Source: Schizochytrium sp. CCTCC M209059
Lineage: Eukaryota; Sar; Bigyra; Thraustochytrida; Thraustochytriidae
Direction: 5' to 3'
Length of the DNA stretch: 64,000 bases
NCBI GenBank assembly: GCA_000818945.1
Contig: KN805409.1
Span: 202,961 to 266,960 of the forward strand
The notes under the pieces were generated by a model that was not told where the DNA came from, searched no databases, and saw nothing but the letters and a program-made list of their open reading frames with translations. How positions within the stretch are numbered: position 1 is the stretch's first letter; each line of letters starts with the position of its first letter. Shown here one piece after another: positions 52,301 to 62,683 of this stretch. The position numbers were made by a program, and so were the translations under genes.

Positions 52301-52673
52301 TCTCCGAGTAGGAAATATTGATGGGAATGGTGACGGATGCATCGAGGGCGACCTCGTTGACCGTCTGAAATATTTCATTAGTTTCCTCGGAGACCGGGAC
52401 GGAGATCTCGCGGCACTCCGAGGTGACGCTGACGCCCGCGCCGGCCACGCAGCACGCGGCGAGGCTCGTCAGGACATTATCATTGGTATTGCAGATTTCG
52501 CAGTCGTCCCGCGAGGTCACGCTGGCCTCGGCCTCACGGAGCGCATCGATGGGGTCGTCTCCGCACGTTAGCGTCGTGCTCGTGTTGCATTCATACGGGT
52601 CTTGTCCCGCTCCCTTTTGCGCGCAGATCACGCTGGCGACGATCGCCACGAGAGCTGTCTTGGCCCCCTTCAT
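49305..52673 (-). CDS. Secreted cysteine-rich two-half protein, family member C
   Basis: A protein of 1,122 residues from the ATG at 52673. The signal peptide (~1-23) is followed by mature D-P-Y-E-C, as in member B. The half-1 motif Y-G-D-P-E-G-L-S-F-C lies at ~137-146, with C-D-G-R-I-D-D shortly after. The half-2 motif W-G-D-P-K-L is near 671, followed by a C-D-G-R and D-H-L-G-N-N-C-V-W. It shares with B the C-V-W-L-P-D wording, A-G-T-D-I/T-G-T-D-I before L-Q-Q-C-G-L, and Y-C-S-A-Q-N-G-F-R. Unlike A and D, its helical segment in half 1 has K-I-K-A-E-I-E-R-E-I. The C-terminus keeps the family ending Y-S-V-Q-L-S-Y followed by a Cys and three residues. A 575-codon ORF on the opposite strand is a mirror effect of its GC-rich codons. 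Its 5' flank carries GCGT/TACG runs beginning within ~15 bp of the start. Confidence 0.87.
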   Translation of the reverse strand: MKGAKTALVAIVASVICAQKGAGQDPYECNTSTTLTCGDDPIDALREAEASVTSRDDCEICNTNDNVLTSLAACCVAGAGVSVTSECREISVPVSEETNEIFQTVNEVALDASVTIPINISYSETAENACARTCRLYGDPEGLSFCNVRKEFILCDGRIDDADSPDVCTQTEETCLSRKDYYGNACVWLPDDTNDFTWASGSPCQMDPTLPPPVQLVYSRAPLDSENDLTSYAVYATVGERGIITDVTFEHNGVNATINAVDCINSDGSTDGWTNPDAILPYLNVTTVLPGKQVIMDVLLEDMGVHLICQAMALGTARLDIDTLYVTTPREAVLSEGLTEDGFCVTSEMSTGEATQANLTENFHSYCLAKFSQNLLVCRALSKECTRLSFMPTVTEFCTNVAESKLDMSVSRCERKIKAEIEREIDSKPSDDVWVVFYCRAIADGNSAVEQECIDNVYNFGFLEVFDETSGVLYNPTSSVSCDEDASFEVRTDSCFSGVHVVTVDRNGDRTTIASIPASYLACGDNIVLTGADYPEIFVAGTDIVLQQCGLTDYCSAQNGFREVAAMEVMSEILISTGSASEIDSLPAVCEVDSSDIVSSCPTQCCLLENDGAPICLNVSVATTPFCTDGSDGNAPDGTSCSDLIGSDAYVDISLEPLENQEDLNWVSTCCQTCAAWGDPKLVAFGGWSDSPAEWLMCDGRNPKKRCNFQHQICTSQTDHLGNNCVWNDTIKDLMDGDRSMVSFYGSPCQPDWAAAEIAGWLPNVTFFTNEDFGVRIFTGERSVLTAMEFNISDTGYHRFDPSGCFDEDSSSAASAWSSYGDAGSSPEDDGFSTVCGDIDAGGLERSCAVTHTGSSAFMQFRCIRASHDDEYEGYRLNVQGISEFLPYSATGGFCVSDDLEEYVGESSENEDAASHCGLDNDDLGTRLTMGQTCKNIYHPTCTADEAEEAIRKWCRYSAVLPLEDVLSCASDIIDGGSLAGMASRWVSTFCAQFPGEVRKCKKDYTAYLDTTPTATMCFSSLDEMVDFGHDPCMVGTKILDSSSGEEILFIPDHIPPCDNVVRVPATSEYAAFFTSTVEFVKCSVSPSECPLYSALPSTFCDPVRSYSVQLSYSSETFCGLV

Positions 52674-52860
52674 GCTGGCTCGTCGCTAAGCACGTGCGTG
52701 TTTGCGTGCGTGTTTGCGTGCGGGCTTGCGTGCGTATGTGCGTATACGTACGCACGTACGTACGCACGTACACGTCCTACGTGCACGCGGACGCGCCAAG
52801 GGTTGAGCGATTGCTCTCGATCGCCCTCGACGAGCAAACGTAGTAAGTCTGCCGCGCGCA

Positions 52861-52890
52861 AATCGATCGATCGATCGATCGATCGATCGA
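52861..52890. repeat. ATCG tetranucleotide array
   Basis: About seven perfect ATCG units, about 190 bp upstream of member C's start codon. Confidence 0.9.
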
Positions 52891-54174
52891 CCTGTCTGTC
52901 ATGTCATGTCAGTCAAGCGCGCGCGGACGGACTTCGGAGCTTCCCTCCCTCCCTCTGCCGCGCAGCCAGCTAGCTAGCTTCCTCCCTTCCTCCTCCAGGC
53001 CGCGCTTTCTTCCGCGCCGCCGTCGCCGCCGTCCGCGCTGCTTTTCTCCTCCTCCTCGCGAGCCGGGTCTTTCTGCGTCGCGCTCGGAGACGGCGTCACG
53101 GCGGCCCTCGATCACGGCGCGCCGCGAGGTCGGCCTCGATCATGGTCGCGATCGCGATCGAGCCCGAGGCCGTCCTCACGAGGCCCGCCGCGGCCTTGAT
53201 CTTGATCGTGCATTCCGGATCATCATGGCGGGCGGGCAGCCATCTTTTCTCCCTTCGACTCGAAAAACTCTCTCGCCCCACCGCTGTGGGGACGGAGGGG
53301 AAGTTTTGCACCGTCACTTCTTTCCTCCCTGCCCCCCCCCCCTCTGACCAACGAACTAACTAACTGTAAACAAACAAACAACGGTGGCGGCCAGCTAACG
53401 GGCACGTGCGGCGCGTCTGGACCGCGGCCGCGAGAGAGCCTCGCGGGAGGAAGCGGGCGGCCCGTTGCGCGGGGAGGGCGGTGAGTTCCGGGAAGGCGGC
53501 CGGCCGGCAGAGAGGAAGGGAGCCTTGGCCGGCGGAGGCAGGTTGAAAGAGGAGCAGAAAAGGGGCGGCCATGATGCTTGCTTTCTGGTAGAAGAGAGAT
53601 TCTTTTTTTTCGCGTGTGATCTTTTTTCCCTTTCGATTTTTTTTTTCACGTTTGCTTTCTGTCCTCACAAACAGACTGATTTGACAAAAAGTGACTGACA
53701 GACAGACGACACACAGACAGAGAGACAGAAAAACAGACGCGGGCAGCCACGATGCGCACGTGATCGAGCCGCGTTCTCCCGCCGCCGGCTGCCTCGCTGG
53801 GAAACTCGAAAGGCCGCGGAAGAAGGGTCGCCCGTCCGCGAGGCGCCTCTGCCTCCAGGCTTTTTTCCTTTCCTTCAAGTTCTCTTTCCTTTCTTTTCCT
53901 GTCCTGTCCTTGCCTGGCTCGACTTGCTATTTGCACGTTCATCCACGCTATTCCGGTGCTCGAACTGGGGCGGAGGAAGGGTGCGCAGAGCCACTGGCTA
54001 GGCGCGGAAAGCCGTCGCGCGCCGCGCCCGCGAGCCTTGACGCCTGGCTGCCGGCCGCGGCGCCGCGCCTCCTCCCTCCCGCGGCGCGTCCAGGAAGCTG
54101 TCGCCACGTCCGAGGCACCCCTTGCGGGGCCCAGGAAGGGCCGCAGGCACGCCAAGGGTCGCGCGGCAGGCCGG

Positions 54175-54240
54175 CATGGCATGGCATGGCATGGCATGGC
54201 ATCTTCATGGCATGGCATGGCATGGCATGGCTGACATGGC
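54175..54240. repeat. GGCAT pentanucleotide array
   Basis: Two blocks of ATGGC/GGCAT units separated by a TCTTC interruption. Confidence 0.9.
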
Positions 54241-55030
54241 GCCGTGCCAGCCCAGCTCAGGCCGGGCCGTGTCACGCCCTGCGACACGAACGCGGACGAG
54301 AGCGGCGGGTACCTGCGTCCGCCGTCACGGCGAGCGCGCGTCCCGACGCGGCCGCTCCGCCGCCTGCAGCAACCGCGCAGCTCGCTCGAGCATCGTCAGC
54401 AGCAAGACCTTCTTCATCCTCTTTTTTCTTTTCTTTTTTTAATGGGCAGGGCTACTTTATGATAGGCAAGGCTACCAAACAATCGAATCCCGAGCCTCAG
54501 CCAGGCCTCCCGGCGCAGGCATCACGACGCACGAGGAGCTCGCGCTGGATGGGATGATGGATCGAATGACGAGTGGACGGACGGGAGGGTGCGTGGAGAG
54601 GTCGATAAGTGGATGATTCGATCGAGGTCGCTGCGGCGAGGAGGCGCTCGCTTCTTCGACCTCCTATCGCACACTCATGCACACACACACACACCCTCGC
54701 CGCGTCGTGTTCTTCTTCTTCTTCTCCGGTCCCGGCTCGGTGCGACGTGGGCATGAATCTTGTACCTCTTGCCGGCCAGGACTTGAAAGCAAGCGGACGC
54801 CGGGCCCGGAACACGAGCGCGAAGACGAGCTCGAGCAGCCTTGACCTCAACGGCGCGACGAGCTCCCTCCCCTCGGGGCCGCCATCTTGCTCCTGCCGCC
54901 ATCTTGTCCCCCGCCCCGCCTGCCCCCCGCTGTCCCTGCTTCGCATTACCTCGCGTGGGGGCGGGAAGCGAGTCCGGTCAAGGACCCATCGCGGCCGTCC
55001 CCGTCTCTTTCTGCGCCGCCGGTTTCCCTA

Positions 55031-55103
55031 TCTTCCTTCTTTTCTTCCTTCCTTCCTCCCTTCTTTTCTTCCTTCCTTCCTTCCTTCCTTCCCTTCTTTC
55101 TGT
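55031..55103. repeat. TTCC tetranucleotide array
   Basis: Pyrimidine-only TTCC units with TTTT and CCC interruptions. Confidence 0.9.
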
Positions 55104-56435
55104 CTCTCACTACTATCACTGCCAGTTAACAATACGAGCAGGCGACAGACACCGAGCCACCGCGAGCAAGCAAGCAAGCAAGCCAAGCCAGCGGAGCTCG
55201 CGCGCCGGCGCGCAGGCGTGACTGCCCAGGCGCGCGGAGACAGCCGCCGGCACCCACTCGCGCCAGCGCCGCCGTCGGCCGAGCTCTCGACAGAGAGCGG
55301 CGGGAGGCAGACGATGGGTGACAGTTGATGACGATGGTTGATGATTGATGATGAAGGTGGTGAAGAGGAGGAGGAGGAGCAACAACAACGACGACGTCCG
55401 AAGCGACGCGAGACGCTCGGCCTGCACGCGCGGCGGCCGCTGCACGCGCCACTGGCACGCGTTCGGAGCCTGCCGCCAGTATTGCGGACTACACCTGCGA
55501 GGTGCGTCGGCGCGGCTGAGAGCCTCGGCCTCGAACGCTGGCGCGGATGCTTATGCAATAATATCACAAGTGCGCACTTGCGCTGCGGAGATCGGGCCGT
55601 ACCATCCTGTCTAGGGCAGTGCTGGAGACATCCCCTATACTACAGCGACGGACTCGGAACTTCTCGTCGATCTTGAGCGCCGCAATGGATAACCTCGTGA
55701 GGAATGAGATTAGGCCGTCGATGCGATGCGAAGTGAAGTGAACTGAAGTGAAGTGAAGTCGAAATCTCCTCATTCACTCAGGCTGTCATGTCTTGGAGAA
55801 GGGCGACGCAAATAAAGCTTGCTTTGGGTGTGACCTCGAAATGCAGAGCATTTCTTTGATGAGCGTGGGAGGTGGGGCCGATTCTTTGGCACCTATGTCT
55901 CGTATGCCTTGCAGTACTAGCAGCAGGACCAGCACGGTCAAAGGCGAAGGCGGCTATGACCTGCGCAGCTTCGCGTGCAGCTGATCCGGCATATCTTACC
56001 GACACGAACTCACTTCGAATAGGAACCATGTGGTCAGCAACTTCTTGGGCCGTGGTTACCGTAAGGTGAAGAGCTTGACACCAACGCAGACTCCAGCGAC
56101 AACGACAAACAAAGATGAGAACGACGAACTCGACTGCCGATCAGCATGCATGCGAATATATGTGCGTATGCGAGTCATGGAGTCGCGTCAAGATTGTGGT
56201 CCTTCTGCTCCAAACCGATGATTCTTGGAGGCTTCGAAATTGCTCTTGCAAACGAAAAAAGAGCGGCTATGCTATCTCCTCCAGTCACACATTTGAAACA
56301 GGGCTCTTGACAACTGCAATATTTCGAGCACCCGTAGCATCAGAGGAAAAATCAGGTCCAACCCCCTCTAATAAATAAATAAAAAGTGGACTTGCGAATG
56401 ACGCTATCACTATCAGTGAAGACCACCTGATCTCT

Positions 56436-57905
56436 CATATTTTATTGTCCAGTATCACGTTTTTCCTTTTGCCTCGCAAGCATGCGAGCTTTTGCAGCGT
56501 GAACAATCTCTTCGTGCTCGCTTGCGTCCTCTCTTTTGTGTTTCGCATGTTGTTCAGCGTGGTCGCCACACCGAGATGCCGGTCGCCAAGACTTTCCTTG
56601 CTGATGGATAAATCATCCTCTTGGCACGCCAATGCCTCCTCGTAGCGGCCTTGTGCTCATTACACTACGGCGATGTTGTTGAGCGTGGTCGCCACTGAGG
56701 ACTGCCGGTCGCCGAGACTTTCCTTTTTAATCGACAGCGCTTCCTTGTAGTACGTCAGGGCCTTATTAAATAAGCTTTGGCTCTTGAAAAGAACCCCCGC
56801 ACTCCGAAGAAAATCCGCTAAACCCTCTTCATTCTCTCGCTGTCATGCTTTGTCGACTGCTTGTCGCGCCATTTGCAGATGCCACTCCCGCACACGGTCG
56901 TTTACCACCGTATTCAGTGTTTTAAAGTTCCCGTCGATTTTTCCGACAGCATCGTCAATCTTCGTCTTGTTTTCAGCTTTGTAGCACTTGGCGATACGTA
57001 TATCAATGTTGTCTGCCATGATCTTGGCAAACTCGTCACGATTTTTAAGAAGCTGTGACGGCAATCCGTAAAGGTCGCTCGGTTTTGACAGTTCCCAGCA
57101 CCTCCCACACCCACCGCGCGCGTTGCAGAGGAGCTGGGATGTCCCAGCGGTCCAAAAACACCACCAATTCCTCAAACTTGGCAATGATGCGATGAAGAGA
57201 AACCAGCCGTCATGTACTCGTCATAGGCCATTCTTGTTTCATCAGGGGTACTTCCGTCGCGACGTCTGAGTACTGGCTGGTTGGCGCTAAAGATGTCGAG
57301 CCACACAAAGGCGGACTCCGTTTCGTCGCCGAAGTGGGCGTCTAGCGCAGCAACGAGATCTATGAATAAAGAACTCCGCGCTTGGCTCACAAACATGCCC
57401 TGGAACTCGCCCGCCACCCACATCCGTGTCATCGGGATGGTGGAGATAGATTTGCTTGTCGTCCGTGATCAGTTCAGGAGCTGCGAATTGCGCAATATCC
57501 TCGGTGGCCTAGTCACAGCGATCCTTTACTTTGGCGTCTGTGCCGGGCATAAACCTCAGATGACTTGCTCATCGGCGTAGTGGACGTAGCCTTTGCGAGA
57601 ACCGTTGTCGTTTATCTCAAAGGCCCTGATAGTTGATCCCGCGGTGGTCTTTTCGGAGAGGTTTCGCGTAGCTTCAAAGAGCTCGACATGCGGAACCAAG
57701 TCGCCACGAAGTACGCCTTCGTAAATGGCTTTGACGGCGCGAAAGGAGATGCTACGAGGGACGATGATGGCCCGGGCCTCGGCTGCGAACACCTCGTCCC
57801 CCGGGCTGCTCTGGTCGCTCGCAACGAGCTTGAGCTCGGCTTCTTGGACGACTTCAGAGCTCGGCGCAAGACGAACGGATTGTCTGCGAGGGCCGCCATC
57901 ATCAA
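56436..57905 (-). pseudogene. Decayed TPR (kinesin-light-chain-like) protein gene with N-terminal W-L-D-I-F-S-x-N-Q domain
   Basis: Read on the minus strand, pieces of one protein appear in order but in different frames and with stops. About 57800-57556 gives a coherent beta/alpha stretch ending Y-A-D-E-Q-V-I. About 57432-57200 gives F-V-W-L-D-I-F-S-A-N-Q. About 57185-57080 gives F-L-D-R-W-D-I-P followed by R-W-V-W-E-V, in another frame. About 57060-56845 gives a Lys/Asp-rich helical part. About 56820-56660 gives the TPR piece A-L-S-I-K-K-E-S-L-G-D-R, and about 56640-56440 a second TPR with L-G-D-R-H-L-G-V-A-T-T-L-N-N. The W-x-D-x-F-x-x-N-Q plus TPR combination is, from my knowledge, common in stramenopile and algal multigene families. 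Several independent frameshifts and stops argue for a dead copy rather than introns. I did not attempt to rebuild it. Confidence 0.7.
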
Positions 57906-58266
57906 AACGAACCGCCTCGAGCTACCGCTGGCTCCAGTCCTTGCTTCGCCGCTGGCTCAGGCGCAGCGTACGCTTGGCGTCGCGCGAGCTCATGTTCGTA
58001 TCTTGCAGATTTCTGGTTTGCCTCGGCAGCGGACAGCAGGTAGCGAGAGCTCGCGGGAACTTGAAGAGAACAAGTGCACGCTGGAAAGTGCCAAGGGGTA
58101 CCGGAGGAGATCAGGATGGGGGGGCAGTGTCAAAGCATTCTTCTCTCGAAGAGAAAAAAGGAGACGGTCATGTTGATGACAAAATACCTTTTTTTGAAGG
58201 GTAAAAAGTACCAGAATAGTCTACCTCAGGATGACCCGTGCCGGGTGCTCCATACGAGTGATAAAT
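57906..58266. other. Short spacer before member D's stop codon
   Basis: May include the extreme 5' part of the decayed gene (a coherent frame seems to continue slightly beyond 57905), but nothing recognisable is seen further on. Confidence 0.5.
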
Positions 58267-61200
58267 TTAGGCAGCGCCGCAAAGGTTGCCCGCCGAGTAG
58301 GTGAGCTGCACCGAGAAGGGGTCCACGGTGCGGCAGAAAGTGTCGGGCAGAGCCGTGTACAGAGGGCACTCGGCAGTCTGTACACCGCACTTGTTGAACT
58401 CCACCGTCGAGGTAAAGAGAGCAGCGTACGAGGAGTTCGACGCCGGAACACGCAGGACGTTGTCGCAAGGCGGGATGTGGTCCGGGATAAAGAGGATCTC
58501 ATCGCCAGAAGCGGCGGTCACCGAGGTGCCAACCATGCAGGGATCGTGGCCAAAGGCAGCAACTTCGTCCACGGACGAAAAGCACATGGTCGCCGTCGGC
58601 GTCGTGTCCAAATAGGCACGGTAGCCCCTCTTGCACTTCCTCACCTCACCGGGGAACTGGTGGCAAAAATAGTCGCGCCAAGCCTCCTCCTTTGCGTCAT
58701 CGTCGTTTGTGCCGAGGATGTCCTCCGCACACGAAAGCTTGTCCTCCAGCGGGAGTACGGCCTGGTACTTGCACCAGCGCCGGATCGCCTCGTCAGCCTC
58801 GTTCGACGTGCATGTCGGGTGATAAATATCCTTGCACAGACGGCCCAGGCTCAGCTGCGTGCCGAGATCGTTCATGTCAAGGCCGCACTCGTCACCAGCG
58901 TCGACATTATCGGTTGAATCACCGATCGGGCCCTCCAGCGAGTCATCCACGCAGAAACCGCCCACAGAAGCGTACTCGCCGCTCTGGGAGAACTCCGACA
59001 CACCCACAATGTTAATGCGGTAGCCCTGGTAGACATCGTCCATCTCAACGCGAATGCAGCGAATTTGGACAAAAGTGCTGGTCGCCGCGTTTGTCATTGC
59101 GCAAGGCCGCTCAAGACCGTTCGTGTCGATATCGCCGCACTCGTACTCAATGCCATCACCAGCAGGCGTTGAACTAGCATCGCCGTAGCTCGTCCAGGCA
59201 TCCGAAAGATCATCCCCAAAGCACATCGTAGGATCAAATTCGTGGTAGCCGCCCGAGGCGAGCTCGAACTCCAGCGTCGTCAGCACACTGCGCTCGCCAA
59301 GGAAGACGCGCAGCATCCAAGAATCCGTCTCGTACATGGTGATGTTCGAGCGCCATCCGTTTTCTGCGGCAGCCTCCCAGTCGGGCTGGCACGGGCTTCC
59401 GTAAAACCCAACAGCCGAACGGTCGTCTTCAAGATACCCGCTCACAGTCTCGTTCCACACGCACGCGTTGCCCAAGTGATCCACCTGCCTGTCGCACACG
59501 GACTCTTGAAAGTTGCAGTTCGAGTTCGGGTTGCGGCCATCGCACTCGATCCACTCAGCTGGCGTCGCGTCCCAACCGTCAAAAGCGTACAGCTTCGGGT
59601 CACCCCAGGCCGTACAGGTGTGGCAGCACGTCGTCTCCGCCGGCGTGGTAATGAGGGTAATGTCGACGTACACGTCCGAGTCCTCGGCGACCACATCCGA
59701 GCAGTCAACATCCGTGGGCGGGTTGCTCGCGTCACAGTAAGGCGAGGTCGAGACCGTGACATCAAGGCAAATCGACGAATCCGGGGTGTCCTGCAGCTCA
59801 CAGCAGTATGGGCAGCTCTCCACGGTGTCAGACTCGGCACTATCGCAGATCGAGGGCGCGCTGTCGGACGTCGAGGTGGTCGACGATTCGCCCAGAGAAA
59901 GGGTCACGTAGGACGACGAAGACGATTCGCTGCCAATCGAAATCGCAGGCACATCACGGAAGCCACGCTGCGCGGCGCAAGACTCTGTGAGTCCGCACTG
60001 CACAAGGTAAATGTCGCTGTCCTCTACGAAAAGAGTCGGGTAGTCCTCGCCTGTGAGCACGAGGGGCTCCTCGCACACCAAACGGGACGCAGGCACTGAC
60101 GCGACGCGCGTGCGGGTGCCATCGTACACGACTTCGATGTGCATGCCATCAAAGCACTCGTTCTCCTCGTCCGTGACCACTGCAAGCGAAGCGCTCAAAT
60201 CGCACGACGAGCTAGAGGTTGCCAGCATCGAGCTGGTCTCCGAGTACACCTCGACAAAACCAAAGTCATCAATTTTCTTCAGGCACGACTTGACACCCGA
60301 GTTGCTCCCGTTCTCCACAACGTAACAGTAAAGCTTGGCCCAGATATCTTTCGAGCTTTTGTTCCTGGCCTCGCGCTTGATCTGTTTCTTGATCTGCCTC
60401 TTGCACTTGCCCACGCTCATAGACATTTGTCCCTTGGCGCTCTCGCAAAACTCGTCCACGGTCGCCTCGTAGACATCACGCGTGCACTCCTTGGAAAGGG
60501 TGCGGCACACCAAAAGGTTCGGGGTGGCGCGCTCGAGGCAGTACGAGTGGAAGCCAGTCTCGAAGAGCTCCGTCTGCGTGGCCTCTCCCGTGTTGAACTC
60601 GGAAGTCACGCAGAAACCGGTCTCCGTAAGCGTTGAAGCGGCTTCGGCGGCAGACGTGCTTACACTGAGCGAGTTAACGTCCCAGCGGGTGCGGGTCTCG
60701 CTCATCTGCTGGCAGACAAGGTGAAGCTCCATATCGGCAATGGAAAAGTCCCACACGACCTGAGAGCCACCTCCGTTCACCTGCGCCGTGCCGTAGTCGG
60801 CAATGTTGTCCGCGTTCGACCACGCGCTCGTCTCGCCAGGGTTAGCAATGCAGTCTTCCGAAGAGAGCGTTGAGGAGACGCCGTTGTACTCGATCGTGAT
60901 CGAGGTCATGATGCCGCGCTCTCCGATGGTGGCAGAAACGGCGTACGAGTCGCCCGAGCCGCTCAAAGGCGCGCGGCTGTACATGACCTGCACAGGGGCT
61001 TCGGCCGTGGGGTCCATCTGGCAAGGGGAACCATCAGTGTCAAAGTCGCTCCACGTCGAGCCCGCCTGGTCGGGCAAGTAGACGCATTGGTTGCCGTAGT
61101 AATCGGTGCGGCTCTCGCAAACGCTCTTGCTCTGTTGGCATACATCATCACTGTCAACATCGTCGATGCGGCCGTCGCAGAGAATGAATTCACGGATATC

Positions 61201-61611
61201 ACCGCAAAAAGAAATGCCCTCGGGGTCACCGTACATGGAGCAGGTGCGCGTGCATGAGCTGCTCGCGGCATCGGTGGTCGAAAAGGTTACCGGGATGGAG
61301 AGCGTGGCATCCACGGCGACGGTGTCGACGCTCGCCTCTCGGCTGTACTGGGAGGCAACCAGCTGGATTTCGCGGCATGAGTCGGACGAGGCAATCTCGT
61401 CTGTCACGCAGCATGCCTCGAGCGTCAGGGGCTCGTCGGCGTCCGCCGGGCTCACAGTGCATGAGCATTCCGGGTTTTCCGTCAGAATATCAAATCGCTG
61501 GAGGGTGGGCGAGCACATTGCTGGCCCGGTGCACGTGTCATTGTCCTGGGCGTTCACGAAGAGCACCGCGAGGAGCACAGCGCTAGCGCGCAGATACTGC
61601 GCGGGCGCCAT
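58267..61611 (-). CDS. Secreted cysteine-rich two-half protein, family member D
   Basis: A protein of 1,114 residues from the ATG at 61611. The signal peptide is ~1-21 (hydrophobic A-V-L-L-A-V-L-F-V, cleavage near V-N-A-Q). The half-1 motif Y-G-D-P-E-G-I-S-F-C lies at ~127-136, then C-D-G-R-I-D. The half-2 motif W-G-D-P-K-L-Y-A-F-D-G-W is near 667, then C-D-G-R and D-H-L-G-N-A-C-V-W. It has a Ser-rich linker near the half boundary that the others lack. It shares with member A C-V-Y-L-P-D, S-T-W-x-D-F-D and I-K-K-Q-I-K-R-E, although A lies 20 kb away with B and C between. The C-terminus is F-S-V-Q-L-T-Y-S-A-G-N-L-C-G-A-A, with no anchor. It is the first gene of the series in the direction of transcription, 5.6 kb from C with the decayed TPR gene between. 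Function unknown; secretion is well supported. Confidence 0.87.
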   Translation of the reverse strand: MAPAQYLRASAVLLAVLFVNAQDNDTCTGPAMCSPTLQRFDILTENPECSCTVSPADADEPLTLEACCVTDEIASSDSCREIQLVASQYSREASVDTVAVDATLSIPVTFSTTDAASSSCTRTCSMYGDPEGISFCGDIREFILCDGRIDDVDSDDVCQQSKSVCESRTDYYGNQCVYLPDQAGSTWSDFDTDGSPCQMDPTAEAPVQVMYSRAPLSGSGDSYAVSATIGERGIMTSITIEYNGVSSTLSSEDCIANPGETSAWSNADNIADYGTAQVNGGGSQVVWDFSIADMELHLVCQQMSETRTRWDVNSLSVSTSAAEAASTLTETGFCVTSEFNTGEATQTELFETGFHSYCLERATPNLLVCRTLSKECTRDVYEATVDEFCESAKGQMSMSVGKCKRQIKKQIKREARNKSSKDIWAKLYCYVVENGSNSGVKSCLKKIDDFGFVEVYSETSSMLATSSSSCDLSASLAVVTDEENECFDGMHIEVVYDGTRTRVASVPASRLVCEEPLVLTGEDYPTLFVEDSDIYLVQCGLTESCAAQRGFRDVPAISIGSESSSSSYVTLSLGESSTTSTSDSAPSICDSAESDTVESCPYCCELQDTPDSSICLDVTVSTSPYCDASNPPTDVDCSDVVAEDSDVYVDITLITTPAETTCCHTCTAWGDPKLYAFDGWDATPAEWIECDGRNPNSNCNFQESVCDRQVDHLGNACVWNETVSGYLEDDRSAVGFYGSPCQPDWEAAAENGWRSNITMYETDSWMLRVFLGERSVLTTLEFELASGGYHEFDPTMCFGDDLSDAWTSYGDASSTPAGDGIEYECGDIDTNGLERPCAMTNAATSTFVQIRCIRVEMDDVYQGYRINIVGVSEFSQSGEYASVGGFCVDDSLEGPIGDSTDNVDAGDECGLDMNDLGTQLSLGRLCKDIYHPTCTSNEADEAIRRWCKYQAVLPLEDKLSCAEDILGTNDDDAKEEAWRDYFCHQFPGEVRKCKRGYRAYLDTTPTATMCFSSVDEVAAFGHDPCMVGTSVTAASGDEILFIPDHIPPCDNVLRVPASNSSYAALFTSTVEFNKCGVQTAECPLYTALPDTFCRTVDPFSVQLTYSAGNLCGAA

Positions 61612-62647
61612 CTTGTCTCGCCTTGCAATAGCTTTGGCTGATCTCGCTTCTGCTGAGATCGAGTTTTGGTTTTGCTTTTCGGCTCGTTCGTCGGCCGCGA
61701 TCTTTTCAAGGTCTTTGCTTCAGTAATCATAAGTATGAAAAAGAGGGGAAACAAGAACAAAAAAGATGTAAAAAAGTAAATGAAAAAGGAAAAAAAGGCC
61801 TGGTGGTCTTTCCCGCCCTCAGCAATTTTCCCCTTAATCCTCCTCACATGCTGCCACAAATTATCGCTGGACCGCGTGCGCCCTGCCCTGCTCTATTGAC
61901 ATGATTGAGGACACAGACGCTCGGTCTGTCGGCACGGTGCCTGCCAGAGGACGAGGCAGTCAGCCAGACAGGCAGTCAGACCGTTTGTTTTTTTCCTTTT
62001 TCCAAAAAAGTTGCCTCGAAGACGCCAACTGGCGACTTCCCCACCACGCCGGCAGGGCGATCTTTAACTTCCAAGCCGAGAGCCGAAAGAGGGCCCTCCA
62101 TATTGGCGCCCCCTCTGGGCTAGAAGGAGGCTATTTCGCTTAGCTTCGCTTGCAAACGCCGTCAGCGCCGTAGTAAGGCGACGGAATGCCCCATCGCGCC
62201 CATTTTTATTGAGCTGATGGGGAGGACGCGATCAGCTCTCGCGGCGTCAACCGGGCGGGCGGCCATCTTAATCACGTCATTCATCACGAACGCAGCACGG
62301 CGACTAGGTTGTAAGCGTGGGAAGCCTTTCTCTCCGGGACCTCTGGCAACACCCCAAACGCGCTTCAAAGCGGCCACGATTAAAAAGGCACGCGCTGCGC
62401 TCGCCATGGGCAAGCTAGCTAGGTGGTCGGCGGGTTGCTCTCTCGCTCTGCGACGCCATTTTCCGTGATGCATCTCAAGGGATATTGAGCGGCCGCCCTT
62501 TGACTCACCTCGTTTGCCTGCTTGCTCGCCTACCGCCGTCCATCATCACGTCCCGCGCCTTTCTCTCCCAACTCTCCAGGTGAAGCTCGGGCTGCGCATG
62601 CCGCGCCAGCTCCTCGGCCTCTCGATCCTCGAGCGTGCCGCGTCTCG

Positions 62648-62683
<36 letters not shown>

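Larger units (their letters stand above)
52674..56435. other. Spacer between member C and the decayed TPR gene
   Basis: Contains GCGTGTTT/TACG runs (52690-52772), the ATCG array (52861-52890), a CTTC-rich stretch (52930-53060), the GGCAT array (54175-54240), the TTCC array (55031-55103) and AAGTG repeats at about 55728-55760. ORFs up to 288 codons overlap simple sequence and carry no domain. No gene is supported. Confidence 0.55.
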
